DNA of 64,000 nucleotides from NCBI RefSeq assembly GCF_009877425.1, contig NZ_WXEY01000013.1, forward strand, positions 1 through 64,000. Direction: 5' to 3'. The notes beneath the pieces were generated by a model. It searched no databases. It had not been told where the DNA came from and worked only from the letters and a program-made list of their open reading frames with translations. This document shows, piece after piece, positions 31,920 to 41,238 of this stretch; position 1 is the stretch's first letter, and each line of letters opens with the position of its first letter. This DNA comes from Heliomicrobium undosum. Its GTDB lineage: Bacteria > Bacillota > Desulfitobacteriia > Heliobacteriales > Heliobacteriaceae. The position numbers and the translations under genes are program-made.

Positions 31920-34274
31920 TTATCCCTGCGGCGCGACTCTCCGCGCGTAGTAATCATCGTTCTGCCACTGGGCCTCACGCAGGAGCATCTCTTTGTCTCC
32001 GGCGGTGAGCTTAACCCATAGGGATGGATGCCACTCCACTTCTGTCAATTCGCGGCAACGGCGGAAGTATCCTTTTCGTTCGAATTTTTCAAAGGGCATC
32101 TCAAACAAAAGGTTGCGGATATCGTCGGTTGTCAAATCACGCACACGGGCCATCTTCGCCTTGGGCGCTTCGACGGGCAATCCCTGCTCCTCCCGCTCTC
32201 GATAAAAGCGGGCAAAGCGTTCCACGAGGCGATCCACACGCACTCGCCCGTCGGGATCGGTCAGTTCCAGCATGGCCATCAACAGGACCGATTTGTAGGA
32301 AAAAACCATATCGGCCTGGCGGACAAATAGAAAAAACTCATCATAGATCGGAAGCCGTGGCGGCGTATTCGTGGCGCGCCGGATCTCTTCCACACGATCA
32401 GGCTCGAAGTAGTAATAGGTCCGCTTGCCGAGGGGAACGGCATGATCGGCCTGGACCTTCCCCTTCCTCACCCAGTTGAGCACCGTGTCGTCCGACACAC
32501 CCAGTTCCATCGCCAGGCGGCGGTGGCTCCACATGTGTTCGATGGCATCCTGCCAGTCGAAGAGATCGACCACTTCGATGTCCTTCAGCCAGAGATGCAG
32601 ATGGGCCAGCGCCTCGGGAAGCTCCTGGCTGAGCCGAGCCGCTTCCCAGGCTGCCCGTTCTTCCGCGATCTTTTCGGTGGGCGCAAGGGCCAAACGACCG
32701 GCCATGTACTCGCGGATCTTAAAGAGGCGGTGCAGGCTTAATCCCTGGTTGTACCAGTTCCCATTGTCGACGAAATCGACCACCAGCAGCGACTCTTTTC
32801 CGGGGGCTTTGCGGGTGCCCCGCCCCAACTGCTGGAGGTAGATCACCTTGGACAGGGTCGGCCGGGCCATGAAGAGCACCCGCGTCTCGGGGCTGTCCCA
32901 GCCTTCATTGAGGATATCACAGGCGCAGAGCACCCGGATGACACCTGTAGCGTAGTCGGCAAGGATCTGCTGGCGCTCTGACCGGCCTTGCCGGCCCGAC
33001 ACGGCGCGAGCCGGGACCCCTTCGGCGCAAAACAGTTCCGCCAGGCTTTCGGCGTGGGCCACATTGACGCAAAAGATGACGGTCCGCTCCCCCGGCGTCA
33101 GTTCCAAGTAGGTCTGGACGATCAGGCGGTCCCGCTCGGGGATGCGCAGTTTCTCCTCCAGGTCTTTTGCCTGATAGCGAAAGCCGTTGAACCGCACGGA
33201 AGACAGATCGACGTTGGTCTTGACGCGGACACAGCGGATAGGGACCAGTTCTCCCAGTTCAATGGCCCTTTTCAGATCCATTCGGTGGGCCACCTGCTGA
33301 AAGATATCGAGCAACGACTGGCCGTCCATCCGTTCCGGCGTCGCCGTCAACCCGAGGAGGAAACGGGTTTTGAAGTAGCCGATGACTTCCTTGTATGTAC
33401 GAGAGGTGGCATGATGGGCTTCATCGATGACAAGATAACCGAACTGATCAGGCGAAAAATGGGAGAGGTTGCGGCTCACGTATTGGATGCTGCTGACGAT
33501 CACCTCTATCGGGGAAACTCCATCGTCGTTTTCAACAGTACCGGCAGCTTCTTCGCTTTTACGCTTTGCCGGGAGATCTTTGGCTTTGCCAAGGCTGCGT
33601 CGGCCAGCGCCATCCTCTACGATGACCTCCGCCTCCGGCCAGAGCCGAAGGAAGGTATGGGCGGCTTGTTCGACGAGTTCACGGGTGTGGGCCAGGAAAA
33701 GCACCGGCAAACCGACGCGTTTTGCGTCCAGAACAGCGGTTGTCGTTTTCCCTGTGCCGGTGGCATGGGTCAACAGCGCGATCGTTTTCCCTTCCCGGCG
33801 AAGCCCGGCTAACTCATCCAATGCCGACGCCTGATGTTCCCGAAGCTCCAAATCCCCCGAGGCGACCTCACCGGCCCGTTGCAGCGGCAAAAACTCGGCC
33901 CACAACTGCAGCATCGGGTTGTGGCCCAGGAACTGAACGAGTTCGCTTTTCACCTGTTCCCGGCTTTGGGTCAATTGCCGGTAGGCCCAGCGATAGACCG
34001 TCCACCCATGGTAGACGAGGCTGTTCTGACGGATCAGGTCGTCGATAAACTTGTCCTTCGCCACCTGTAAGGGATCATGGTAGCGCTGCCCATCGATCTC
34101 CAGTGCGAACTTGTCCACACCGCTCATCAGCGCGTAGTCAATGCGCCTCGGGTAGCCATAGATGTCCTCAAAGGGGTACTCGGGGACGAGGTACTGGAGC
34201 TTGTCGAGGCCGAAGGTTTCGGCGAAGAGTTCGAAGAAGAGGTCTTCGGATTCCTTAAACTTGCTTTCGGACAT
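31920..34274 (-). CDS. DEAD/DEAH-box SF2 helicase with N-terminal endonuclease-like and C-terminal HTH regions
   Basis: ATG 34274 follows AAGAGG and gives 784 residues. Residues about 5-115 look like a DUF559/Vsr-type endonuclease fold (RRIDYAL...FALEIDGQRYHDP...VYHGWTVYRW). Residues 130-500 are an SF2 helicase: ATGTGKTTT (Walker A), VIDEAHH (motif II), LLGLTATPERMDG (III region), and LQQLGRGTRKA (VI). Around 600-660 an HTH/excisionase-like segment follows (LAMELGVSDDTVLNWVRKGKVQA...YYYFEPDRVEEIR). The last 120 residues are unassigned. It probably acts on DNA by ATP-driven translocation with cleavage. The NERD, pyrophosphohydrolase and DUF6884 neighbours suggest genome defence, but no named system is recognised. 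Confidence 0.85.
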   Translation of the reverse strand: MSESKFKESEDLFFELFAETFGLDKLQYLVPEYPFEDIYGYPRRIDYALMSGVDKFALEIDGQRYHDPLQVAKDKFIDDLIRQNSLVYHGWTVYRWAYRQLTQSREQVKSELVQFLGHNPMLQLWAEFLPLQRAGEVASGDLELREHQASALDELAGLRREGKTIALLTHATGTGKTTTAVLDAKRVGLPVLFLAHTRELVEQAAHTFLRLWPEAEVIVEDGAGRRSLGKAKDLPAKRKSEEAAGTVENDDGVSPIEVIVSSIQYVSRNLSHFSPDQFGYLVIDEAHHATSRTYKEVIGYFKTRFLLGLTATPERMDGQSLLDIFQQVAHRMDLKRAIELGELVPIRCVRVKTNVDLSSVRFNGFRYQAKDLEEKLRIPERDRLIVQTYLELTPGERTVIFCVNVAHAESLAELFCAEGVPARAVSGRQGRSERQQILADYATGVIRVLCACDILNEGWDSPETRVLFMARPTLSKVIYLQQLGRGTRKAPGKESLLVVDFVDNGNWYNQGLSLHRLFKIREYMAGRLALAPTEKIAEERAAWEAARLSQELPEALAHLHLWLKDIEVVDLFDWQDAIEHMWSHRRLAMELGVSDDTVLNWVRKGKVQADHAVPLGKRTYYYFEPDRVEEIRRATNTPPRLPIYDEFFLFVRQADMVFSYKSVLLMAMLELTDPDGRVRVDRLVERFARFYREREEQGLPVEAPKAKMARVRDLTTDDIRNLLFEMPFEKFERKGYFRRCRELTEVEWHPSLWVKLTAGDKEMLLREAQWQNDDYYARRVAPQG

Positions 34275-34300
34275 TCTATATATCCTCTTTATCAAAAGTC

Positions 34301-34903
34301 CTACGCGACAACCTGCTCCCTGCCGATGATGTACGTGAGTTCCTTTTTCAGTTCTCTTAATGAATGCCTGATTCCAAAAGGTCCGACACTGTCGGCATAC
34401 CAAGGCAAAATATAAAGGTATACTGGGGACTTCAACACGGGAGGCTCGAAAGAAGCAAAAAGCTGCTGCGCCAAATCTAGATATCGTTTTTTGGGTTTAC
34501 GGTATGCTTGAAACTGAAAAATTGCGTGGCTTAAATCACCGATGTGGTAGTCTAAGCCGTCGCCCCAACGGCCAAATTTGTTGTAGTTGCTCTTTATGTT
34601 TTTAATGTTTTCGTTGATTTCGTTTTTAATTCCGTGTTTGTCTGTGATGCTTACCATTATGCCTTGAAACTTCGGCAATTGTCCAATTCCTAATATGTAA
34701 AGGATTCCTTCCCAGTCATCTCGCCGAAAGCCTTCTTCTATCGTCGATATGATTGCCCTTTCTACTTCCGGGCTTCTCGCTAATAATCTCTTTTCCGTAT
34801 TTTCAGAGCTCTTTATTTCTACTCGCAGGTCCTTAGAAACAGAGAATAACGGCTCAAAGCGGTGTTCAGAAGCATTGCAAAGCCACTTGTTCAAAAGCAA
34901 CAT
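34301..34903 (-). CDS. Unknown protein in the accessory cluster
   Basis: I do not recognise this 200-residue protein. ATG 34903 has GGAGG eight bases upstream. It has no membrane segment or signal peptide; the sequence is mixed alpha/beta, with a Lys/Asn-rich middle (EINENIKNIKSNYNKFGRWG) and aromatic-rich C-terminal third. Codons are clearly more AT-rich than in flanking genes, a sign of recent transfer. It ends 26 bases before the endonuclease-helicase gene, so the two are likely translated from one message and may work together. Confidence 0.75.
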   Translation of the reverse strand: MLLLNKWLCNASEHRFEPLFSVSKDLRVEIKSSENTEKRLLARSPEVERAIISTIEEGFRRDDWEGILYILGIGQLPKFQGIMVSITDKHGIKNEINENIKNIKSNYNKFGRWGDGLDYHIGDLSHAIFQFQAYRKPKKRYLDLAQQLFASFEPPVLKSPVYLYILPWYADSVGPFGIRHSLRELKKELTYIIGREQVVA

Positions 34904-34970
34904 CGTTCATTCCTCCAGTACGAAGCTTCAATCATACGAGACCCAATCTAGTGAACCACCCACCGTTCTT

Positions 34971-35424
34971 TAATAACCTAATGATTTGTAGGCGCTTAAC
35001 TGCCTGCCGATCTCCATCCCTTCAAAGGGAACACAAACGGTAATATCCGATGGGAGCAATGGAATTAGATATTTTCTATACTCAATGCCTGCATGAAAGT
35101 TTACATGTGTAATAACAAATCCTCTTCTTTTCTCTTGTTAAAAAGATGATGAAACTGAACGCTCACACTACTTGCCCACTCTTTTTTCTTCCCGACACCC
35201 ATGTTTTTTAAAGTTTCATCATAAGGGTCAATCCATTGGTCCGGAAGAAGCAACCCGTACTTCGCAGAAAGTATATAAACCCTATCGTAACGCTCTAAGC
35301 AGTAGGAGTATGCCTTTTGAAATAACGATGATGCAGAATACAATTCGCAAGCTTTACACGCATACGCTCTTTTTCGTTTAGTGCAACTAATCAAACCAAC
35401 ACATAGGTTGTGCGTATCATTCAA
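34971..35424 (-). pseudogene. DUF6884-family gene split by a frameshift
   Basis: The first frame (TTG 35424 to stop 35101) gives the DUF6884 N-terminal part: VGLISCTKRKRAYACKA, ELYSASSLFQKAYSYC and VYILSAKYGLLLPDQ. It then runs out after KRKEEDLLLHM. In another frame of the same strand the sequence continues as GFVITHVNFHAGIEYRKYL and ends with VPFEGMEIGRQLSAY (stop 34971-34973), exactly the expected C-terminal end of the family. A one- or two-base indel in the purine run near 35115-35130 explains both. DUF6884 proteins are of unknown function and are often found near mobile or defence genes. Decay, sequencing error or programmed frameshifting are all possible. Confidence 0.8.
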
Positions 35425-35523
35425 GGCGAATCACCCCTATTCGACCTTTTTCCATAATATTTTACTTAAGTTACGAAATTCCTTCACCGTTCTGGTATTG
35501 AAATTATAAAAAGTAAAAGAAAA

Positions 35524-35562
35524 GAACCCCCTACAGCAGCCTTTTCGCCGCTAGAGGGTTCT
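35524..35562 (-). terminator. Intrinsic terminator after the chemoreceptor gene
   Basis: An 11-position stem with one mismatch (AGAACCC-C-CTA / TAG-A-GGGTTCT) is followed on the minus strand by a T-rich run. It lies 45 bases after the stop. Confidence 0.65.
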
Positions 35563-35607
35563 ACCTAAAAGACACCTTTCATTGTCTACTGACCGAGTTC
35601 CCTTCCC

Positions 35608-37650
35608 TTACACCCTAAACTTCCCCACAACCTCCCCCAACTCCATCGCCATCCCCGCCATCTTCTGCGATGTGGCGCTGATGTCCTGCATGGTCGCCGT
35701 CTGCTCTTCCGTGGCTGCCGAGATGTTCTCGGTGGCCTTTTTCGATTCTTCCGTCACGGCGGCCACGTGTTGGATGACGGTCATGACGGTCTGGGACTTG
35801 TTCACCAGTTCCTCTGTGGCCCGGTTCAACTTATCCACTTCGCTCAGGAACTGACCGACCGACTGGGCGATCTGCTGGAAGCCTTGGCCGGCCAGGTTGG
35901 CGACGCGGACGCCGTCAACGATCCGGTCCGCGCCGGTATGGATGTTTTCGGTGATGTGGCGGATCAGGGTTTGGATGCCGCCGATCCGTTCGGCGATCTG
36001 CCGGGCGGCGTTGCCCGACTCACCGGCCAGTTTGTTGACCTCTTCGGCCACGACGCCGAAGCCGCGACCCAGTTCGCCCGCTCGTGCCGCCTCGATGGCG
36101 GCGTTCAGGGCGAGCATGTTCGTCTGGGCGGCGATGGCGGTGATCATGTCGACGATGGCGCCGATCTCCTGGGAGCGTTGTTCGAGGGCCTTGATCTGTT
36201 CCACCGTCAACGCGTTGGTGTCGGCGATCAACTGCATCTTGGCGACGGCGTCACGGATCTTGGCGTTGCCGTCTTCCGTCAGCGTCGCCGTCTGACCGAC
36301 GATCTCGACGAGGCTCTGCCGTTCCCTGTCAACGACCTGGCTGAAGGCGATCATCTGTGCAGCTACGTCACGGGCGGCTAGCGCCTCTTCCGCCTGCGTG
36401 GATGCGCCTGCGGCTAAGGCCTGGGTGCTCTGGGACACCTCTTCCGACACGTCGCTGATCTCCCGGAAGGCGCTGTTGAGATGGCGCGACAATTCCTCCA
36501 CCTTGGATGACTTTTCCCGGATATGGGTGATCAGGTTGCGCATGTCGTCCACGTTGACGGCGATGGCGCTCTTCAATTCTCCGATCTCGTCATGGCTGTG
36601 GGCGCTGTCCTTCGTCAGCGCGTTAAGGTTCCCCGCCGCCAGTTCTTTGGCCAGCGCGGCCAGGTCGACGATGGGGCGGTAGATCAGGCGGGTGAGTATG
36701 TAGATGACGGCCATGTTAATGAGAAGCACGACGCCGATCTGAAGGGCCATCTTTTTCTGCATCTCTACATAAGCGGCTGTCATGTCGCGCGAAACGACGA
36801 CGGCCCCCACTTTGCGATGCCCCGCGTCAAAGATGGGGAAGATGGCTTTCGTAAAGACCGCGCCCTCTTGTTTGACGTCTTCTAAGACCTGCCCGTCGTC
36901 AGGCAGCTCATCCACTATGCCGGAGTAACGGAAGACCGCCGGCGCATCGCAGGTCTTGTCGACCAGGACGAGGTCAGGCTGGTCGTCCCAGTTGTTCGCC
37001 AGGCCGTGGTTTTTGCGGACTTTCTCCCACTCATTCGCGTCAAGGAAGCGCTTCTGGATCAGCATCCCGTATTCATAGCCGGTCTGCTCTTTGAGGATGC
37101 TCAGGAAGTGGTCGATCTCCTCGCCCAGTTCCATGTATCCGATCAACTGTCCCTGCTGGTGGTAGGGAGAAACGACGCGCAACGCAAAGGCGGTCTTGCC
37201 GAGCTCCAAACCGGCGGACATCTTCTTTGTCTCAATGGCTTTCAGGTAGGTGACCCGTTTGATCTCGTCGTCAAAGGTCTCTTTCTGGTGAACGCGCAGG
37301 AAGGCTTTTTTCTCCGGCTCCGGTGTGTGGAAATACCAGTGGGTGATGCGATAGCGTTCCCGCAGTTGCTGGAACAAGGGAGCGGTGGCGGCGTAGAGGG
37401 CCTCCCGGTCGCGCTGCCGGTAGAGTTCGGCGATGTGCGGGTTGTTCATCAAAGCGTCGGTCGTCGACGCCATCATGGCTACATCGCCCTGCATCAGGCG
37501 GTTGAAGTTCTCGTTGGATATTTTCAGTTGTTCCTGGCCGTAGGTGCGGATCTCATCGTTGTACGATTTGAAGATCAAGGCGCCGACGGCCGTTGTGCTG
37601 AGCAGGATGGAAATCAGCGTGGCGATGACAATTTTTCTCTTTATCGTCAT
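35608..37650 (-). CDS. Methyl-accepting chemotaxis protein
   Basis: The protein starts at ATG 37650 ([13 protein letters not shown]), giving 680 residues; several in-frame ATGs upstream, up to 37680, cannot be ruled out. Helix 1 (about 8-28) and helix 2 (about 315-335) bracket a 285-residue extracellular sensor domain of the Cache type ([21 protein letters not shown]). A HAMP segment and a signalling hairpin follow; the conserved tip is [20 protein letters not shown] with [15 protein letters not shown]. It should relay an outside ligand to CheA. The C-terminus ends FRV without a CheR-binding pentapeptide. No other chemotaxis gene is adjacent. Confidence 0.92.
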   Translation of the reverse strand: MTIKRKIVIATLISILLSTTAVGALIFKSYNDEIRTYGQEQLKISNENFNRLMQGDVAMMASTTDALMNNPHIAELYRQRDREALYAATAPLFQQLRERYRITHWYFHTPEPEKKAFLRVHQKETFDDEIKRVTYLKAIETKKMSAGLELGKTAFALRVVSPYHQQGQLIGYMELGEEIDHFLSILKEQTGYEYGMLIQKRFLDANEWEKVRKNHGLANNWDDQPDLVLVDKTCDAPAVFRYSGIVDELPDDGQVLEDVKQEGAVFTKAIFPIFDAGHRKVGAVVVSRDMTAAYVEMQKKMALQIGVVLLINMAVIYILTRLIYRPIVDLAALAKELAAGNLNALTKDSAHSHDEIGELKSAIAVNVDDMRNLITHIREKSSKVEELSRHLNSAFREISDVSEEVSQSTQALAAGASTQAEEALAARDVAAQMIAFSQVVDRERQSLVEIVGQTATLTEDGNAKIRDAVAKMQLIADTNALTVEQIKALEQRSQEIGAIVDMITAIAAQTNMLALNAAIEAARAGELGRGFGVVAEEVNKLAGESGNAARQIAERIGGIQTLIRHITENIHTGADRIVDGVRVANLAGQGFQQIAQSVGQFLSEVDKLNRATEELVNKSQTVMTVIQHVAAVTEESKKATENISAATEEQTATMQDISATSQKMAGMAMELGEVVGKFRV

Positions 37651-37899
37651 ACTCGAACATAACCCTTCTTTCATCCCTTTCATCGTATAGTGAAAGTATA
37701 TTGTGTCAACAAATCCTTTACAAAGATTATTGCATCCCTTTACGAACCCTGTAGCCATGCCAGGAGCAGGTTTGCTTTCGATTGCTCTCGCTTCCTCTGA
37801 TTACAACGCTTCCTCATTTTACAGCGTATTCTTTCTGCGATATTTCGTTGCTGCGACACTTCAATACCACGATGCTTTCGATGCCACGATGTTTCCATT

Positions 37900-39744
37900 C
37901 TACGATGCTCTCTCCACATTTCCGCCTTCCTGTTCTGCCAGAGGAAAGGCCACAAAGAAGGTGGTCCCCTTCGGACCGGTTTCAAAGTCGATCCGCCCGT
38001 GATGGCGCTCGGCGATGGTGTAGCAGGTGGCCAGGCCCAATCCTGTGCCATGGGCCTTCGTGGTAAAGAAGGGGGTGCCGATCTGGCTCTGGATTTCTTT
38101 GGGGATCCCCTCTCCCTGATCGGTCACGGACAGCACGACCCGCTCCCCTTGGATGTAGGTTCTGATCGTGGCCGTTCCTCTTTTCTTCATCGCATCGAGG
38201 GCGTTGTTGACGAGGTTTAAGAGGAGTTGCCGGATCTCGTTTTCGTCAAGCGCCAGCGGGGGAATGGCGCCGAGTTCTGTCACCAGATGCCTGTCTTTCT
38301 TAAAGGCCTGCGCCATTAACAAGGGGTGCAGGTTATGGATGATCTGGTTGAGGTCCTGGAACAGTGGGCGCTTCGGTTTGGTTTTGGCCAGTGATAAAAA
38401 CTCCGTAATGATTTCGTTAGCCCGGTCCAGTTCGCTGATCATCAATTGAAAATACTCTTCATATTTGACCAGGTCTTCCTTGGAGCCGAACAGTTGCAGG
38501 AATCCGCGCACCGTCGTGAGGGGATTGCGGATCTCATGACCGATGCCGGCGGCCACCTGCCCGACAAGGTTGAGTCGATCCAGGCGCGCCAGTTCCCGTT
38601 CGAATCGGTTCTTTTCCGTCACGTCGATGGTGACGTAAAACAGGCAGGGAACGCCGTCCAATTCGATGACTTCCGTCGTGATCATGCCTTCGCGTGCTTC
38701 CCCGTTCTTCGTGGTGAACTTTCCGATGATGTTCTGCACCGGCCGGTTGGCGATGGCCAGGTGAGTTTCCCGGCTCAGGCATCCGAACTCCTGCTGACTC
38801 CTGCCGATGACTTCCTCTCGCGAGTATCCTGTCAGCTTCACCCACGCTTCGTTTACGTCGACGTACCGGTAACCCTGGATGGAGACAATGGAGATGCTGG
38901 CAGGGCTCGCATGGAATATCTTGTAAAACCGTTGAGAGGCCATCGTCAGTTCCCGGTAGGGCGATGTGACCATGTTGACGAAAAGCCCTTGAAACAAGAA
39001 GTAGTAGTAACTGACTTTCAACGCATGGAGCAGGAGGCCGTTATATGAACGCATGGATGGAAAAACGGAGGACAGCGCCCCCACCGGGATGGCGAGGAGC
39101 AACGCCAAGATGACGTACCGGGTGTATCCGCTTTGCCTGGACGGGGCTCGCCGCAACTGAAAAACGACGCTGGCAAAAAACATGCCGGTGATGAGCATTT
39201 CTAGGAATATTTTCGTGGCCGTGCTTCCTCCCTGTTCTTCGATAAACAGCTTGGGGAGCAGGTCGGGAATCAAGAAGATGGCCAGTGATACTGCCAACGT
39301 TCCCGACAACGTCAGGAAGAGCCATGCCCATCGATGAAAACGAAAGGAAAGCCCTGCTGAGGCGATCAGCAGCACCAACGCTTCGACGAATCGCGCGGTC
39401 ACCCAGTACCGTCCCGCCAGATTGGGAGGGTCAATGGGGCTTGAAAAAAACCCGAGTAATGCGCCGATATGAAAAACCGTAAACAAACCTACGGACAAGA
39501 AACCAAAGCCGAAGAGGTGGCATTCCGGTTTTCCTTTCTCAAAGAGAATCCACGTAATGATAAAACCGGACAAGGCGAGTACGACGCAGAGAAGTTCGAA
39601 AATCGCATGGATAATGACAGTGTGGCTTTGCCAGAACGGTAGAAACAGGGCTGTGATTAGAACGGCTGACAATACAATTGCGGCATACCCGGCGCCAATT
39701 TGCGATTCTGCCATAGCCTTTGCGCTTGACAACAGGTTTTTCAC
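37900..39744 (-). CDS. Membrane sensor histidine kinase, MASE3-PAS-HisKA-HATPase
   Basis: The 614-residue protein starts at GTG 39744. The first 260 residues have about eight membrane helices and look like the MASE3 sensor domain (GFGFLSVGLFTVFHIGALLG; LHALKVSYYYFLFQGLFVN). A PAS domain follows at about 275-385 (FHASPASISIVSIQGYRYVDVNEAW), then HisKA with the phospho-acceptor in GIGHEIRNPLTTVRGFLQL, and the ATPase with LLNLVNNALDAM, TDQGEGIP and GTGLGLATCYTI. This domain order resembles KinB/KinD-type sporulation-associated kinases of spore-formers; that role is an inference. No response regulator is adjacent. Confidence 0.92.
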   Translation of the reverse strand: MKNLLSSAKAMAESQIGAGYAAIVLSAVLITALFLPFWQSHTVIIHAIFELLCVVLALSGFIITWILFEKGKPECHLFGFGFLSVGLFTVFHIGALLGFFSSPIDPPNLAGRYWVTARFVEALVLLIASAGLSFRFHRWAWLFLTLSGTLAVSLAIFLIPDLLPKLFIEEQGGSTATKIFLEMLITGMFFASVVFQLRRAPSRQSGYTRYVILALLLAIPVGALSSVFPSMRSYNGLLLHALKVSYYYFLFQGLFVNMVTSPYRELTMASQRFYKIFHASPASISIVSIQGYRYVDVNEAWVKLTGYSREEVIGRSQQEFGCLSRETHLAIANRPVQNIIGKFTTKNGEAREGMITTEVIELDGVPCLFYVTIDVTEKNRFERELARLDRLNLVGQVAAGIGHEIRNPLTTVRGFLQLFGSKEDLVKYEEYFQLMISELDRANEIITEFLSLAKTKPKRPLFQDLNQIIHNLHPLLMAQAFKKDRHLVTELGAIPPLALDENEIRQLLLNLVNNALDAMKKRGTATIRTYIQGERVVLSVTDQGEGIPKEIQSQIGTPFFTTKAHGTGLGLATCYTIAERHHGRIDFETGPKGTTFFVAFPLAEQEGGNVERAS

Positions 39745-39870
39745 GGCTGACTCACCCGATGTTCGATATTATGCCTCACATTTTGTCTCTCCTTATGTCT
39801 AAAATTAAATGACAGCTCCATTATGCATGATCCATCAGGAAAAACATGTCGAATTATGGATAATAGCAGG

Positions 39871-39907
39871 AAAAAAACACCCAATCCCCTGCTTTCGAGG
39901 ATTGGGT
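39871..39907 (-). terminator. Intrinsic terminator of the adh remnant operon
   Basis: A 9-bp stem ACCCAATCC/GGATTGGGT (39879-39887 with 39899-39907) is followed on the minus strand by seven T (39871-39877). Confidence 0.8.
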
Positions 39908-39928
39908 ATCCCATTGGCGATTGATTGG

Positions 39929-40114
39929 CTATCGCGCCGCTTTTCCGTCACCCTCGCCGGCAGGTTGGCCTTCTTTCTGAAGCCCCGGCTTCTCGATGCC
40001 GTCACAGTTGCCGATGATGCCGCAGCCGCTCTGCAGCCGTCCGGCCGCGCTCGCCTGCTCCCCCGGCGCACCCTTTTTGACGTTCCGTTCCGGCAGGTTC
40101 CATTCTCCGCACAC
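39929..40114 (-). CDS. Possible small Cys-containing protein downstream of adh
   Basis: A 61-codon frame starts at GTG 40114 with GAGGAG about 11 bases upstream, 17 bases after the alcohol dehydrogenase stop, and runs to the terminator. The product (MCGEWNLPERNVKKGAPGEQ at the start) is polar, Gly/Lys-rich and has three Cys. I know no family. The frame extends upstream through the dehydrogenase gene as a shadow, so coding is uncertain; the ribosome-binding site and the position before the terminator are the only support. Confidence 0.45.
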   Translation of the reverse strand: MCGEWNLPERNVKKGAPGEQASAAGRLQSGCGIIGNCDGIEKPGLQKEGQPAGEGDGKAAR

Positions 40115-40131
40115 GTTGTATCCACTCCTCT

Positions 40132-40871
40132 TCAATGCACACCCTGCGGCTTTAAGACCACCTTGATGCAGTCGTCCTGTTTGGTGTCGAAGACGGTATA
40201 GCCGTATTCCGCCTCTGCCAGCGGCAGCCGGTGAGTAATGATGTCCGTGGGGTCGAACTCGCCCCGCTTGATCCGCTCGTACAGTTCCGGCATGTAGTGG
40301 ATGGCGGGCGCCTGCCCCATTTTGAGAGTCACGTTGCAAGCGAAGAGATCGCCCAGGGGGAAGGCGTTGTAGCGCATGCCATAGACGCCGGTCAGTTGGA
40401 TCGTGCCGGCCTTGCGCACCGCCTGGGTCGCCAGGTTGACGGCCCCCAAGGCCCCGCCCTGCAGCTTCAAGGCTGTCTCGACCATCTCCCGGCATAGCCG
40501 CCAAAAGTCTCCGAGTAGCCGAGAAAGCCGCCGGCCTCGCCGTGTGTGTTGGAGTTATCGCAGAGGCTCTCCAGGTGGTGTTCGCAGTACCAGCAACGGC
40601 CGCAGGCCATGGTGAAGGGGATGATGACACGGTCGCCCTTCTTGACGCGGCGCACCTCGGGGCCCACCTCTTCGACAACGCCCATCGGCTCATGGCCGAT
40701 GATGAAGTTTTCCGGCATGTTCGGCACCATGCCGTGGATCAGGTGCAGGTCGGAGCCGCAGATGGCCGTCGAGGTGATGCGGACGAGGATGTCCTCGGGC
40801 TGTTCGATCTTCGGGTCGTTGACCTCTTTGACTTTGACGTCTTTGATGCCCTGGTAGGTGACGGCAAGCAT
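40132..40871 (-). pseudogene. Zinc-dependent alcohol dehydrogenase with internal deletion
   Basis: The first frame (ATG 40871 to stop 40467) is the N-terminal catalytic domain of a medium-chain zinc alcohol/formaldehyde dehydrogenase: TAICGSDLHLIHG and GHEPMGVVEEVGPEV for the catalytic zinc, and the structural-zinc cysteines in CGRCWYCEHHLESLC. It breaks off after FGGYAG. The sequence then resumes out of frame as EMVETALKLQGG and continues to GVH (stop 40132), which is the C-terminal part. About 130 residues containing the Rossmann NAD-binding domain are missing, apparently by one deletion at about 40475-40490. The product cannot be an active dehydrogenase. Confidence 0.85.
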
Positions 40872-40967
40872 GTGGTGATCCCTGCCTTCTGTCGGTTGAA
40901 TCGCAGTTGCCGAAAAACGGATCTAATGAGATGCTTCCCCGTTGGGTCGGAAAAAAAACGCCGCACG

Positions 40968-41225
40968 CTATATATTATCCACCATTTGCTTGAGGTCTTT
41001 GGAGATTTTATACAGTTGCTGGGAGCTTGCTGAGACTTGTTGCGCCCCGGCAGATTGTTGATCCGATATGGCCGATAGCTCCTCAATGCTGGATGCGCTT
41101 TCCTGGTTCAGGGAAGAAATGTTTTGCACCGACTTGACCACTTCCGATGAGCCCGCGTTCATTTCTTCGGTTGCGGCGGATACATCTTGGACGTGGTCCC
41201 GAACCAGCACCTTGACGGTTTGTTA
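40968..41225 (-). pseudogene. Chemoreceptor C-terminal remnant
   Basis: Only the last 80 or so residues of a methyl-accepting chemotaxis protein are present (VQDVSAATEEMNAGSSEVV, then ISDQQSAGAQQVSASSQQL). The frame is closed upstream by a stop at about 41226-41228, so the sensor and most of the signalling domain are gone. The spore-hydrolase gene ends 11 bases upstream. No ribosome-binding site is seen. Confidence 0.75.
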
Positions 41226-41238
41226 CACCATGAACCGC

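Noticed and set aside
40132-40693. The 254-codon frame 39929-40693 as one protein
   Set aside because: Its upstream two-thirds are an Arg/Gly-rich shadow of the dehydrogenase frames; only the last 61 codons have their own ribosome-binding site.
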